64,000 bases of DNA. Source: Ureibacillus sinduriensis BLB-1 = JCM 15800 (GTDB lineage: Bacteria; Bacillota; Bacilli; Bacillales_A; Planococcaceae). The stretch is taken from NCBI RefSeq assembly GCF_000772955.1, contig NZ_JPVO01000045.1:62001-126000 (forward strand), read 5' to 3'. Of the stretch, positions 36,950 to 46,194 are shown in pieces (position 1 is the stretch's first letter; each line of letters opens with the position of its first letter). The translations under genes and the position numbers were made by a program. The notes beneath the pieces were generated by a model, which was not told the origin of the DNA, made no database searches, and saw nothing but the letters and a program-made list of their open reading frames with translations.

Positions 36950-36982
36950 ATTCCAATCAACGAAAGATTCGTCAATTGGAAT
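36950..36982 (-). terminator. Terminator of degS-degU
   Basis: Stem of 8 plus 5 pairs separated by a two-base internal loop (ATTCCAAT and ACGAA arms) with a 3-base loop, followed by TTTTTTTATTTT on the minus strand. Confidence 0.85.
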
Positions 36983-37021
36983 GGGAGACTGTCGACAAGC
37001 GGACAGTCAAAGTACTATTTA

Positions 37022-37696
37022 TTATCGAACTTCGACCCAGCCATTTTTAATGGCAGTGACTACCGCTTGCGTACGGTCATTTACGTTCATTTTTTGCAAA
37101 ATGCTTGAAACATGGTTTTTCACGGTTTTTTCAGAGATGAATAAAGTTTCACCGATTGTACGGTTCGATTGTCCATCTGTTAATAATTGAAGAACTTCGC
37201 ACTCACGTTTAGTTAGTAAGTGGAATGGACGGCGAATTTCCGTTTGGTGGAAGTTTCCTTTGTTTTCATGCTCGCTTAAACGACGGAATTCCGCCACCAA
37301 GTTTTTAGTTACTTTAGGATGTAAATAAGAGCCACCGTTTGCAACGACCTTAATTGCTTCCACGATTTCATCGGCATCCATTTCCTTAAGCATGTAACCG
37401 AGAGCACCAGATCGCAGCGCATGAGTAACGTAAGATTCGTCATCATGAATCGAAAGCATAATCACTTTTGCATCCGGAAATTCCGCCACCAGCTCGGAAG
37501 TTGCTTCCACACCATTTTTTCCTGGCATATTGATATCCATCAGTACAACATCCGGCATGTTGTTTTGGTATAAGTTAACTACATCAGCACCATCATCGCC
37601 TTCAGCAACTACTTCAAATGTATCTTCAAAATCTAGAATTCGTTTTACTCCTTCGCGGAATAATTGGTGGTCATCAATAATAATAATTTTCGTCAT
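37022..37696 (-). CDS. degU: Response regulator DegU
   Basis: 224 residues: a receiver domain ([17 protein letters not shown], phosphorylated Asp54 in [26 protein letters not shown]) and a C-terminal LuxR-type helix-turn-helix ([23 protein letters not shown]). With DegS it controls secreted enzymes, competence, motility and multicellular behaviour in B. subtilis. It follows degS by 30 bases. Confidence 0.96.
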   Translation of the reverse strand: MTKIIIIDDHQLFREGVKRILDFEDTFEVVAEGDDGADVVNLYQNNMPDVVLMDINMPGKNGVEATSELVAEFPDAKVIMLSIHDDESYVTHALRSGALGYMLKEMDADEIVEAIKVVANGGSYLHPKVTKNLVAEFRRLSEHENKGNFHQTEIRRPFHLLTKRECEVLQLLTDGQSNRTIGETLFISEKTVKNHVSSILQKMNVNDRTQAVVTAIKNGWVEVR

Positions 37697-37726
37697 AAAA
37701 CTTTTTCCCCCTACAGTGGCATCTAT

Positions 37727-38893
37727 TTAAATTTCGATTTTTAGTATATTTTCAGGCATGGGAATCTTAAATAAAATACTTGTCCCATTCCCTGGACTAC
37801 TTTGAATTTCCATTGTTCCTTTTAGCAAATCGATCCTTTCCTTCATACCGATAATGCCGAAGGATTGATCTCTTGCAGCTTTTTTATCGAAGCCAGTTCC
37901 GTTGTCCTTGACCAGAATGCTGACTTGCTCGCTAAGCCATTCTATCTTAACCCATATATCTGGAGATTTGCCATGCTTGATGGCATTATTGACACTTTCC
38001 TGGACTAAACGGAAAATCGACACCTCGTAATCGGAAGGAAGTCTCTTTTCATCGCTATATGTTTGGAAGTGAATGTGGACACCTGGGTTATATTCCATTA
38101 TTGTAGACAAATATTTTTTCAGCGTCGGAACGATTCCTAGGTCATCCAGTGCCATCGGACGCAGATCGTAAATAATACGGCGAACTTCCGATAGGGCATT
38201 TCGAACTGTCTTTTTCAACTCCGCAATCTCTTTAATGGCAGGTTCCATCCCTTTTTCTCTGTACGTTCTTTCAATCAAGTCCGAGCGCATGAGGACATTG
38301 GCCATCATTTGGGCAGGACCATCGTGAATTTCACGGGATAGACGTTTTCTTTCTTTTTCCTGTGCCGCAATAATTTTAATTCCAAAGTCTTGTTTAATTT
38401 TAGCATTTTCCAATGCGAGGCTGACATTTTTTAAATCGGTCGTTAAATAATTCAAGACAACATTTACTTGATCGACAATGTGTTCTGCGCGTTCAATTGT
38501 ATCGTATAATGTCTTTAACCGACGTTCTAGATCATCCCGCTTTTCACGCAATCGTTTTTCTTCAGAACGTGTAAGAGATAGGCGAATTTGAAGATCATTT
38601 GCATTTTCGTAAGCTTCACGCACTTGTTCCTCAGTGTATTGGTTGAAATACTTACTCACTTCTACTAGACGTAATTTAGCGAGTTTAGTTCGTTGCTCTA
38701 AATCATCACTTTCATCTATGATCAGTTTGATTTTCTGCTTAATGAATTCCAATTCTTCTTTTAACTCTTCAAAGCTGTTTCGGCTTTGCTCACTAATTAT
38801 GAATATATCATTTTTTGAGCTTGTTATGGTCTCAATCATCCGATTAAAGATCACATCAAGCGAGCCAATATCAACTTTCTCGTTTGAAAACAT
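37727..38893 (-). CDS. degS: Sensor histidine kinase DegS
   Basis: A 388-residue cytoplasmic kinase without membrane segments. A long N-terminal coiled coil (residues ~40-180) is followed by the HisKA_3 motif RLSREIHDGPAQ with phospho-acceptor His190 and a C-terminal ATPase (VQESVNNAIKHG, VKDNGTGFDKK). The length and layout match DegS, the partner of DegU encoded just after it. Confidence 0.95.
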   Translation of the reverse strand: MFSNEKVDIGSLDVIFNRMIETITSSKNDIFIISEQSRNSFEELKEELEFIKQKIKLIIDESDDLEQRTKLAKLRLVEVSKYFNQYTEEQVREAYENANDLQIRLSLTRSEEKRLREKRDDLERRLKTLYDTIERAEHIVDQVNVVLNYLTTDLKNVSLALENAKIKQDFGIKIIAAQEKERKRLSREIHDGPAQMMANVLMRSDLIERTYREKGMEPAIKEIAELKKTVRNALSEVRRIIYDLRPMALDDLGIVPTLKKYLSTIMEYNPGVHIHFQTYSDEKRLPSDYEVSIFRLVQESVNNAIKHGKSPDIWVKIEWLSEQVSILVKDNGTGFDKKAARDQSFGIIGMKERIDLLKGTMEIQSSPGNGTSILFKIPMPENILKIEI

Positions 38894-39070
38894 ACCTTTA
38901 CCCCAATCTAATTGGTGTTAATATATAGTATAACAATAATAAATAGGTCTTGAAATGAAAAACCAGTAACTGTAATTGTTATTTAATATTATAACATTTT
39001 AGTTATAAAATTTAAGTAAATATCTTACTATAGAATCTTTCATTTTTTGTAACAAAAAGGAGATAACATA

Positions 39071-39703
39071 ATGCGAAATGACTATAAAACAGTAAAAGGC
39101 TTTGGGGAGAGAGAAATAGTGCTGTCAAAATCTCGTTTCATTGCTTATGTAAATCGGGCCGAAACGGAAGAAGAAGCAATCGAATTTATCGAAAGCATAA
39201 AAAAGAAGCATTCCAGTGCAACCCACAATTGTTCTTGCTACATGGTCGGCGAGCACGACCAGATCCAAAAAGCCAACGACGATGGGGAACCTAGCGGAAC
39301 AGCCGGCGTCCCTATGCTAGAGGTGTTAAAAAAACAAGGGCTAAAAGACACGGTGGTTGTTGTGACTCGATATTTCGGAGGCATCAAGCTGGGCGGCGGC
39401 GGTTTGATCCGTGCATATGGAAAAGCCACAACGGAAGGAATCGATGCAGCACAAGTAGTAGAGCGAAAGTTGCATCACGTCATGAAGGTCTCCATTGATT
39501 ATACTTGGCTGGGTAAAGTTGAAAATGAGGTTCGCAACTCAAGCTACACTTTGAATGAGATTCAATATGCGGAAAATGTGGAAGTGCTCGTCGATGTGGC
39601 AAAAGATGATGTGGAAAAGTTTACAGACTGGATGACCGAGCTTACTAACGGCCAGTCCGTCATCACATGTGTCGATAAAAAGTTTGTAGAATTTGTGATC
39701 TAG
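39071..39703 (+). CDS. yvyE: YigZ/IMPACT-family protein YvyE
   Basis: 210 residues. The N-terminal UPF0029/IMPACT domain has THNCSCYMVGEH, NDDGEPSGTAGVPML and VTRYFGGIKLGGGGLIRAYG; a C-terminal ferredoxin-like domain follows. The biochemical role is not established. Divergent from degS across 177 bases, as in B. subtilis. The ribosome site AAAAAGGAG is strong. Confidence 0.9.
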   Translation: MRNDYKTVKGFGEREIVLSKSRFIAYVNRAETEEEAIEFIESIKKKHSSATHNCSCYMVGEHDQIQKANDDGEPSGTAGVPMLEVLKKQGLKDTVVVVTRYFGGIKLGGGGLIRAYGKATTEGIDAAQVVERKLHHVMKVSIDYTWLGKVENEVRNSSYTLNEIQYAENVEVLVDVAKDDVEKFTDWMTELTNGQSVITCVDKKFVEFVI

Positions 39704-39763
39704 ATAAAAATTTAATGGTTAGTTTGCGCATTAAAATTCTGTTGAAATCTTATAATTTTGTAA

Positions 39764-39787
39764 CCACCGAAACGCATGATTCGGTGG
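39764..39787 (+). terminator. Terminator after yvyE
   Basis: Perfect 8-pair stem CCACCGAA/TTCGGTGG with an 8-base loop, followed by ATTTC. The T tract is short, so termination may be partial. Confidence 0.6.
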
Positions 39788-39858
39788 ATTTCATACATAT
39801 TTTATACTACTAATCTCATAATCTGCTTAAATTTTACTATTTAAAAACGAAAATCTAT

Positions 39859-39887
39859 TTTACTGTAATTCGACATCATAGTATAAT
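39859..39887 (+). promoter_or_regulatory. Sigma-A promoter of tagU
   Basis: TTTACT (39859-39864), 17 bases, then perfect TATAAT (39882-39887). It leaves a leader of about 145 bases before the ATG at 40039, in which I see no clear riboswitch fold. With the yvyE terminator this explains most of the 335-base gap. Confidence 0.7.
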
Positions 39888-40038
39888 AAGTCGTATTGGT
39901 TTAGTTGTCGACACCTTTCTGCTTACGCAAGTTTTACCACAGATAATCAGAACGTTCTTCGACATACTAAAAAGAAAAGAAAAAACAACTTGTTACTACT
40001 ATAAATGAATGCAATTCCTACATTAGAGGAGAGTTTAG

Positions 40039-41097
40039 ATGAAACGATCAGATTTGAAAATGAAAGAGAAAAAGCCGAAAAAGAAATTTTCGATTGTGTT
40101 GAAAGTACTATTATTATTAGCGGCTTCTTTATTATTATGTGTCACGACATATGGTGTGTACATAACGAAAAAAGCCGAAAAGGCAGTAGATAATTCCTAC
40201 GAAGAAGTCGATCGCGACATATCGGATAAGCGAGAAGCAAAGGTTGAGCCGGTACAAGATAATGTTTCCATCCTTTTCATCGGTGTCGATGATAGTGAAG
40301 AAAGAGGTCAAGGTGCAGATCATTCTCGTTCCGACGCTTTAGTGCTTGCAACATTGAACAATAAAGCAAAAACGGTTAAGCTCGTAAGTATTCCGCGTGA
40401 TTCTTACGTATATATTCCTTATATCGACAATGAAGACAAAATTACGCATGCCCATGCATTTGGTGGAACACTTGCCTCCATTGAAACAGTAGAGGAATTA
40501 TTTGATATCCCTGTAGATTATTATGTGCGGATGAACTTCAATGCATTCATCGATGTTGTCGATGCACTTGGTGGAATTGAAGTCGATGTCAATATTCCAT
40601 ATGCATTCTATGAAATGGATGAACATGATAATAAATCCATCTATTTAGAGCCTGGCTTACAAGAACTAAACGGCAGTGAAGCACTTTCTTTAGCGAGAAC
40701 GCGTAAACACGATAGCGACATAATGCGTGGCCAGCGCCAGCAAGACATCATTAAAGCAATCGCCCAAAAAGCATCTTCGGTTACATCGATCTCAAAATAT
40801 GATGATATCCTTGAAGCCATTGGGGACAACATGAAAACCGATATGACATTCGATGAAATGAAATCCTTCTTTAGTTACTTTACGCAAGGAATTCCTCAAA
40901 TCGATGCATTAACTTTGAATGGATATGATGACACATCGACTGGTACATATTATTACCAATTGGATGAAGAATCACTCGAAGAGACACAACACATCCTACA
41001 AAGTCACCTAGAACTAATCCCGGATTCATCAAGCATCTCCGGAGCCAGTACAACAGAAAACGCATCCGACTCAATCGAAGATGACACATCGAGATAA
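40039..41097 (+). CDS. tagU: LytR-CpsA-Psr family wall-polymer ligase (TagU-like)
   Basis: 352 residues. A basic cytoplasmic N-terminus and one membrane segment (VLKVLLLLAASLLLCVTTYGV) precede the extracellular LCP domain with FIGVDDSEERG, SDALVLATL, SIPRDSYVYIP and LARTRKHDSDIMRGQRQQ. The conserved arginines bind the polyprenyl pyrophosphate. These enzymes attach teichoic acid or other polymers to peptidoglycan. The serine-rich C-terminus is variable. The ribosome site AGAGGAGAG supports ATG 40039. tagO lies next door in convergent orientation. Confidence 0.9.
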   Translation: MKRSDLKMKEKKPKKKFSIVLKVLLLLAASLLLCVTTYGVYITKKAEKAVDNSYEEVDRDISDKREAKVEPVQDNVSILFIGVDDSEERGQGADHSRSDALVLATLNNKAKTVKLVSIPRDSYVYIPYIDNEDKITHAHAFGGTLASIETVEELFDIPVDYYVRMNFNAFIDVVDALGGIEVDVNIPYAFYEMDEHDNKSIYLEPGLQELNGSEALSLARTRKHDSDIMRGQRQQDIIKAIAQKASSVTSISKYDDILEAIGDNMKTDMTFDEMKSFFSYFTQGIPQIDALTLNGYDDTSTGTYYYQLDEESLEETQHILQSHLELIPDSSSISGASTTENASDSIEDDTSR

Positions 41098-41108
41098 TTA
41101 AAGTACAA

Positions 41109-41141
41109 ACCCGTGAAGAAAAAATCTCTTCACGGGTTTTT
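41109..41141 (+). terminator. Terminator of tagU
   Basis: Perfect 11-pair stem ACCCGTGAAGA with its complement and a 7-base loop, followed by TTTT. Confidence 0.9.
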
Positions 41142-41166
41142 ATATGTGAACTTTTGTTCGTGAATT

Positions 41167-41283
41167 GAATTGTGTGTGTGCCTGGCACCCGCACTTTTCT
41201 GAATTGTATCGGAATTGTGTAAGTGCCTGGCACCCGTACTTTTCTGAATTGTATCGGAATTGTGTGTGTGCCAGGCACTCACA
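41167..41283. repeat. Tandem 45-base repeat with GTGCCTGGCAC palindromic core (2.6 units)
   Basis: Units begin with GAATTG at 41167, 41212 and 41257, a period of exactly 45. Each carries GTGCCTGGCAC or its complement (41178-41188, 41223-41233, 41268-41278) and TCTGAATTGTATCG near the end. The array lies between the tagU and tagO terminators. A related array is at 60536-60640. It does not encode a protein; the frame through it is only the repeat read as codons. Confidence 0.9.
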
Positions 41284-41306
41284 CAGCAGCACCTACACAA
41301 TAAAAA

Positions 41307-41352
41307 AAGCCACTCGCTCAGATCGTTTTGTAACGGTTTGAGCGAGTGACTT
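41307..41352 (-). terminator. Terminator of tagO
   Basis: Stem of 14 positions (AAGTCACTCGCTCA with TGAGCGAGTGGCTT, one wobble) with an 18-base loop, followed by TTTTTTT on the minus strand. Confidence 0.88.
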
Positions 41353-41368
41353 CTGTTTTAATTTATTT

Positions 41369-42439
41369 TTATTTATTGAATATCCTCACCAGGTTGATGA
41401 GTGGGCGATAGTTTTTGCCGGCTAGTCCGATGACTTCGACGAATAGTTCGATCGCAACTAAAAGGACGGTTACCAACAAAATTGCTCCCCAGATTTTAGC
41501 CATCGAGAAGATAATTGCGGCAATGCCGAACAATGCGGCAATCCCATAAATAATTAATACCGTATTTCGATGGGAGAAGCCCATATCAATTAAACGGTGA
41601 TGCAAGTGTGATTTATCTGGATCCGACCATTTTTGCCCATTGCGCAATCGGCGGACAATCGCAAAGAATGTATCCGAAATCGGCACTCCCAGCATAATGA
41701 CAGGGATAATGAATGAAACGATTGTGAATCCTTTAAATCCAAGCAGTGACAGCACTGCAATCATAAACCCTAAAAATAAAGCCCCGGTGTCACCCATAAA
41801 AATTTTCGCCGGGTGGAAGTTATAGAATAAAAATCCTAATGTACTGCAAGCTAAAATAGCAGCTGTTGCCAAGACAAAGACATTACCCATGATTAAAGCC
41901 ATGCAAGCCAACGTAATCAGAGCGATTGTTGAAACACCTGCTGCAAGACCATCTAAACCATCAATTAAATTAATGGCATTCGTGATTCCAACAATCCACA
42001 AGATTGTGAACGGAATACTCAAGAACCCGAAATCCAATGAACCACCGAATGGCAGGTTAATCTCCTCGATTTGAATACCGCCAACAAAAACAATAATACA
42101 TCCAGCAACTAACTGGCCAAGCATTTTAGCCTTAGCCGAAATTTCACGCATGTCATCTATAATACCAGTAATGACAATTACTGTAGCTCCCAACACAATC
42201 GCCAGTGGTATCATGAATGGATTTTCTCCTGTTGGAACAACCGGAACCGGTCTTAGTATAGCTAGTCCAATGATAAATGCGATAAATATTGCTAAACCAC
42301 CAAGACGAGGCATAATCCGCGAATGTACTTTTCGATAATTTGGCGCATCCACTGCACCAATACGGAATGCTAATCGTTTTACTAATGGAGTAATTAAAAT
42401 GGCTGCAATCAGAGCCACGATTAAAGACACATAAAGCAT
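41369..42439 (-). CDS. tagO: Undecaprenyl-phosphate GlcNAc-1-phosphate transferase
   Basis: A 356-residue polytopic membrane enzyme of the MraY/WecA family that starts teichoic acid and secondary wall polymer synthesis by putting GlcNAc-1-phosphate on undecaprenyl phosphate. It has PRLGGLAIFIAF, NAINLIDGLDGLAAGVS (catalytic aspartates), FMGDTGALFLGF and the cytoplasmic KSHLHHRL histidine motif. ATG 42439 has GAGGAGG 6 bases before it; the longer frame starts at TTG inside the ribosome site. In S-layer bacteria the polymer made from this step also anchors SLH domains. Confidence 0.93.
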   Translation of the reverse strand: MLYVSLIVALIAAILITPLVKRLAFRIGAVDAPNYRKVHSRIMPRLGGLAIFIAFIIGLAILRPVPVVPTGENPFMIPLAIVLGATVIVITGIIDDMREISAKAKMLGQLVAGCIIVFVGGIQIEEINLPFGGSLDFGFLSIPFTILWIVGITNAINLIDGLDGLAAGVSTIALITLACMALIMGNVFVLATAAILACSTLGFLFYNFHPAKIFMGDTGALFLGFMIAVLSLLGFKGFTIVSFIIPVIMLGVPISDTFFAIVRRLRNGQKWSDPDKSHLHHRLIDMGFSHRNTVLIIYGIAALFGIAAIIFSMAKIWGAILLVTVLLVAIELFVEVIGLAGKNYRPLINLVRIFNK

Positions 42440-42733
42440 GTCTCTCCTCCTCAAAAATAATATATAGGTACCATAAATCTAAATCATTATAGCATGTTGT
42501 TTTACGAAAATATACCTTTTCTCGTTTACAAAAAAGGAACAATTGAGACAAAATTATTAACGCTCAGTAACATTCCATCCTTTAAGGAAATACTTATTGA
42601 ACCAAACTTTATCCCGTTATTCTGATTTCGTTCAGTTTTCCCTCCCCCTGAAGTAGTCATACATCCTAAAATTTGATAGAATAACTAAGTGTCTAGATGT
42701 ATAACTGGACGATTCTTAAAGGAGCGTAAAATA

Positions 42734-45094
42734 ATGTTCTCAATTTTTAATCGAAACAAAGAAAAAACGAGTTCTCGAGAATTAAAAAGATACTATAAAA
42801 TTGTAGATCAAATTAATCAACTTGAAACAACATACTCTCAGATGACAGATGATGAGTTAAAAAACATGACGTTTTCATTTAAAGAAAGGTTACACAATGG
42901 CGAAGAAATCAACAAGATTGTTCCAGATGCGTTTGCGGTGGTCCGTGAAGCAGCAAAACGTGTCCTCAATATGCGCCATTTTGATGTGCAGTTAATAGGT
43001 GGACTTGTTCTGACTGAAGGGAATATTTCCGAAATGCCTACAGGTGAAGGGAAAACTTTGGTTGCTTCCCTGCCTTCTTATGTACGTGCATTGGAAGGAA
43101 AAGGCGTCCATGTCATCACGGTCAACGACTATTTGGCAAAACGCGATTTTGAGTTGATTGGACAAATTCATCGATTCCTTGGTTTAACGGTCGGTTTAAA
43201 CATCCCGATGATGGAACCGCAGCAAAAAAAGGACGCGTACAATGCAGACATTACTTATGGTGTCGGCACCGAGTTCGGGTTTGATTACTTGCGTGACAAT
43301 ATGGCGCATACAATTGCCGATAAAGTGCAGCGTCCATATCACTTTGCCATCATCGACGAAGTTGACTCCGTGTTGATTGACGAAGCGAAAACGCCGCTCA
43401 TCATTGCCGGGAAAATGTCTTCCAATGAAGAGTTGCACCACATCGCAGCAAGATTGGCGAAACGCTTCAAAAAAGATGAAGATTATGATTTTGACGATGA
43501 AACAAAAGCCACTTCCCTCACGGACAAGGGGATTGAAAAAGTTGAAGCTGCTTTTGGAGTAGAGAATTTATACGATTTGGAGCACCAAACACTCTACCAC
43601 TATGTCATTCAAGCAGTTCGCGCTCACGTTATGTTTGAACGTGATGTAGATTACATAGTTAAAGACGACAAGATTGAATTGGTCGATATGTTTACTGGGC
43701 GTATTTTGGAGGGCCGTTCACTGTCAGATGGCCTGCACCAAGCAATAGAAGCCAAAGAAGGCGTATCCATCACGGAAGAAAATAAAGCACAAGCACAAAT
43801 TACCATTCAAAACTACTTCCGTATGTATCCAAAATTAGCTGGTATGACGGGTACCGGTAAAACACAGGAACAAGAATTCAGGGAAGTTTATGGGATGAGC
43901 GTTATTCAAATTCCAACAAACCGTCCCCGAATCCGTTTGGACCAGCCGGATATCGTTTACGAACTATCCGAACAAAAGTATGAACGTGTCGCACAAGAAG
44001 CGATTTCAAGACACGAAAAAGGACAACCCATCCTGATTGGGACAACTTCGATTCTTCAATCGGAAAAGGTTGCAAGCTATCTGGATAAAATGGGCTTATC
44101 CTACCAGTTATTGAATGCGAAAACGGTGGAACAAGAAGTAGAGCTGATTTCCCAAGCCGGTCAAAAAGGCCGCATTACAGTTGCAACAAATATGGCTGGT
44201 CGGGGTACCGATATCGTCCTGGGTGAAGGAGTTCCGGAACTAGGCGGACTCTATGTAATCGGGACGGAAAAACATGAAAGCCGTCGTGTCGACAACCAAT
44301 TGCGCGGACGCTCCGGGCGTCAAGGTGATCCAGGGGAAAGCCAATTCATCATCTCCTTGGAGGATGATATGTTCCGCCGCTATGCAAAAGAAGAAATTGA
44401 AAAGTTCCAGAAAAAACTCGTGGCTGATGGTACTGGCCGCGTGACAAACAAAGAAGTTTTGGAGTTGGTTGATCGTACTCAGCGTATCGTTGAAGGTTCG
44501 CACTTCTCCATGCGTGAATATAACTTGAAGTTGGATGATGTCATTAATGACCAACGTCGGGTAGTTTATAACCTGCGCGACAATGTGTTAAAACAAGAGG
44601 ATTTAATTGGCCAGTTAAAAACAATGCTGGATGAAACGATAGATTTTGCAGTTCGTGATAACGCACCGGAAGAACTGGATCCAATCGAATGGGATTTCGA
44701 TAAAATGGAAGAGACTGTGAACTCCCTATTCTTAACCCCTGTTTCCATCAACCGTGAAGAAACAAAAGTAAAACGGATACTGCAATCGATTCAACCGTCA
44801 GTGGATGAGCTACAGCAAACAATCGAAAGCTTTGAGGAAAATGAAGCGGTGATGCAAATCGTCCCTCGTGTGATGCTTGGTTTTATCGACTCAATGTGGG
44901 TTCGCCACTTGGAGCAAATGACGCATCTTAAAGAAGGAATCGGGCTTCGTCGCTACCAACAAGAAGACCCAATGCGTATTTACCAAAATGAAGGACTGGA
45001 ACTATTCGGTAAAAACTACCAAGAGCTCCGCCGTTCGATCGTAGTAGAATTAGTTACATTTATGAAGAAGTTTAGCGATTCAGAGGAGGAATAA
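42734..45094 (+). CDS. secA2: Accessory preprotein translocase ATPase SecA2
   Basis: 786 residues, a complete SecA motor: Walker A MPTGEGKT at 101-108, VITVNDYLAKRD, YGVGTEFGFDYLRDNM, IIDEVDSVLIDEA, and NMAGRGTDIVLGEGV followed by ESRRVDNQLRGRSGRQGDPG. It ends in VTFMKKFSDSEEE without the C-terminal zinc-binding tail of housekeeping SecA, and a SlaP-like gene follows 2 bases later. Both points identify the accessory SecA2, which in B. anthracis exports S-layer proteins. The N-terminus MFSIFNRNKEK starts at ATG 42734 behind AAAGGAG. Confidence 0.92.
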   Translation: MFSIFNRNKEKTSSRELKRYYKIVDQINQLETTYSQMTDDELKNMTFSFKERLHNGEEINKIVPDAFAVVREAAKRVLNMRHFDVQLIGGLVLTEGNISEMPTGEGKTLVASLPSYVRALEGKGVHVITVNDYLAKRDFELIGQIHRFLGLTVGLNIPMMEPQQKKDAYNADITYGVGTEFGFDYLRDNMAHTIADKVQRPYHFAIIDEVDSVLIDEAKTPLIIAGKMSSNEELHHIAARLAKRFKKDEDYDFDDETKATSLTDKGIEKVEAAFGVENLYDLEHQTLYHYVIQAVRAHVMFERDVDYIVKDDKIELVDMFTGRILEGRSLSDGLHQAIEAKEGVSITEENKAQAQITIQNYFRMYPKLAGMTGTGKTQEQEFREVYGMSVIQIPTNRPRIRLDQPDIVYELSEQKYERVAQEAISRHEKGQPILIGTTSILQSEKVASYLDKMGLSYQLLNAKTVEQEVELISQAGQKGRITVATNMAGRGTDIVLGEGVPELGGLYVIGTEKHESRRVDNQLRGRSGRQGDPGESQFIISLEDDMFRRYAKEEIEKFQKKLVADGTGRVTNKEVLELVDRTQRIVEGSHFSMREYNLKLDDVINDQRRVVYNLRDNVLKQEDLIGQLKTMLDETIDFAVRDNAPEELDPIEWDFDKMEETVNSLFLTPVSINREETKVKRILQSIQPSVDELQQTIESFEENEAVMQIVPRVMLGFIDSMWVRHLEQMTHLKEGIGLRRYQQEDPMRIYQNEGLELFGKNYQELRRSIVVELVTFMKKFSDSEEE

Positions 45095-45096
45095 CA

Positions 45097-45999
45097 GTGG
45101 GTTTATTTTCATTTTTCAAAAAGACGGACAAAGTCGGGACAGATAGTGCGATCGATTCGAAGGAATTAGGGCAATCCGCAGACCAAGCCGGAAACTCAAA
45201 TAGTGTGGAAACAAAACTTTCGTTCCACCCGGATTGGCATGTTCCGCAAGAGCAAAAGTATATTTTTAATTTCTTGGCAAATGAATTGCAGCCATTAAAA
45301 ATCAATCAATTATCACTAGCAGCAATCAATATTGAAGTCGATCCGAAAACAAATGCCTGGAACGTCAAGGCTTTTGTACGTTCTTCATTAAACCAGGCGA
45401 TTCAACTGGGGGAAATCGAACTGCTCCTTCTTGATAAAGAGGATCAACAAATCGCTTCCAAAAGTTTCAACTTTGCCGAACTAGGGCAAATCCCTGCCAG
45501 AAGTGCGAGACCATGGGTGTTTACTTTTGAGAAAAGTACGTTGGCAACAGAGGAAGTTCCCGAAGAAGGATGGAAAATCGCCTTCAACCTTATTTCGTTG
45601 AGAGGCCACCAACTGGACCTGGACGAAACATGGAAAAAGCAGCTTCCGGAAGACCAACAAGAAGCGTTGAAAAATATTGTGAAAGATTTACCGAAGTTGG
45701 GCAAGAACGAAGTGAACTTTACTGGCTTACAAGCAAAAGTTCATGACGATAAAAGTCTTGTGACTTCCATCTTTATTCGTAACGGCAACAATAAAGCCAT
45801 CAACATCGAACAGCTTCCATTGGAAATCGTGGATGCGAATGGCCTGTTAGTGGCAAAAGGTTCATTCAAATTAGATCCGGTTCTTAGCGTTCAACCGAAT
45901 TCGACTAAACCTTGGACATTCATCTTCCCAGAAGAGCTTGTGACAGAAGAAGAATTCGATTTATCCCGCTGGAGTGCTAGAGTCACGCAACAGGCCTAA
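45097..45999 (+). CDS. slaP: Accessory Sec system S-layer assembly protein (SlaP-like)
   Basis: 300 residues, cytoplasmic, with two related beta-rich repeats: about residues 40-150 (KLSFHPDWHVPQEQKYIFNF, then SARPWVFTF) and 180-295 (KLGKNEVNFTGLQAKV, then NSTKPWTFIFP). This duplicated layout is that of the S-layer assembly protein encoded with SecA2 in Bacillus. It is thought to help SecA2 deliver S-layer proteins. The GTG start has AGAGGAGG before it and follows secA2 by 2 bases, so the two are co-translated. Confidence 0.88.
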   Translation: MGLFSFFKKTDKVGTDSAIDSKELGQSADQAGNSNSVETKLSFHPDWHVPQEQKYIFNFLANELQPLKINQLSLAAINIEVDPKTNAWNVKAFVRSSLNQAIQLGEIELLLLDKEDQQIASKSFNFAELGQIPARSARPWVFTFEKSTLATEEVPEEGWKIAFNLISLRGHQLDLDETWKKQLPEDQQEALKNIVKDLPKLGKNEVNFTGLQAKVHDDKSLVTSIFIRNGNNKAINIEQLPLEIVDANGLLVAKGSFKLDPVLSVQPNSTKPWTFIFPEELVTEEEFDLSRWSARVTQQA

Positions 46000-46007
46000 G
46001 AACATAA

Positions 46008-46042
46008 AGACCCAAAAGGTATCACAACTTTTGGGTCTCTTT
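46008..46042 (+). terminator. Terminator of secA2-slaP
   Basis: Perfect 11-pair stem AGACCCAAAAG with its complement and a 9-base loop, followed by CTTTCTGTTTT. Confidence 0.82.
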
Positions 46043-46194
46043 CTGTTTTATGCTGGAAGAAACGTTATCCACGAAATTTATTCACCCTTCCCCGAATCAT
46101 AGCGTAGCCGTAACCGCTCCATCCCCAACAAAAAAAACGCAGTAATGCTTAAACCACATTCTCGCGTTCATTTTAATAAACTACATACACACCA

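Noticed and set aside
36779-37190. Plus-strand frames of 109 and 120 codons overlapping the degU end.
   Set aside because: They run through the degU terminator and antisense to degU, and have no ribosome site or recognisable product.
40880-41278. A 132-residue minus-strand frame with repeated PGTHTIPIQFRKVRV-like units.
   Set aside because: It is the 45-base DNA repeat read as codons, continuing antisense into tagU, with no ribosome site.
41167-41283. CRISPR array.
   Set aside because: The units are nearly identical along their whole length, with no variable spacers, and no cas genes are nearby.
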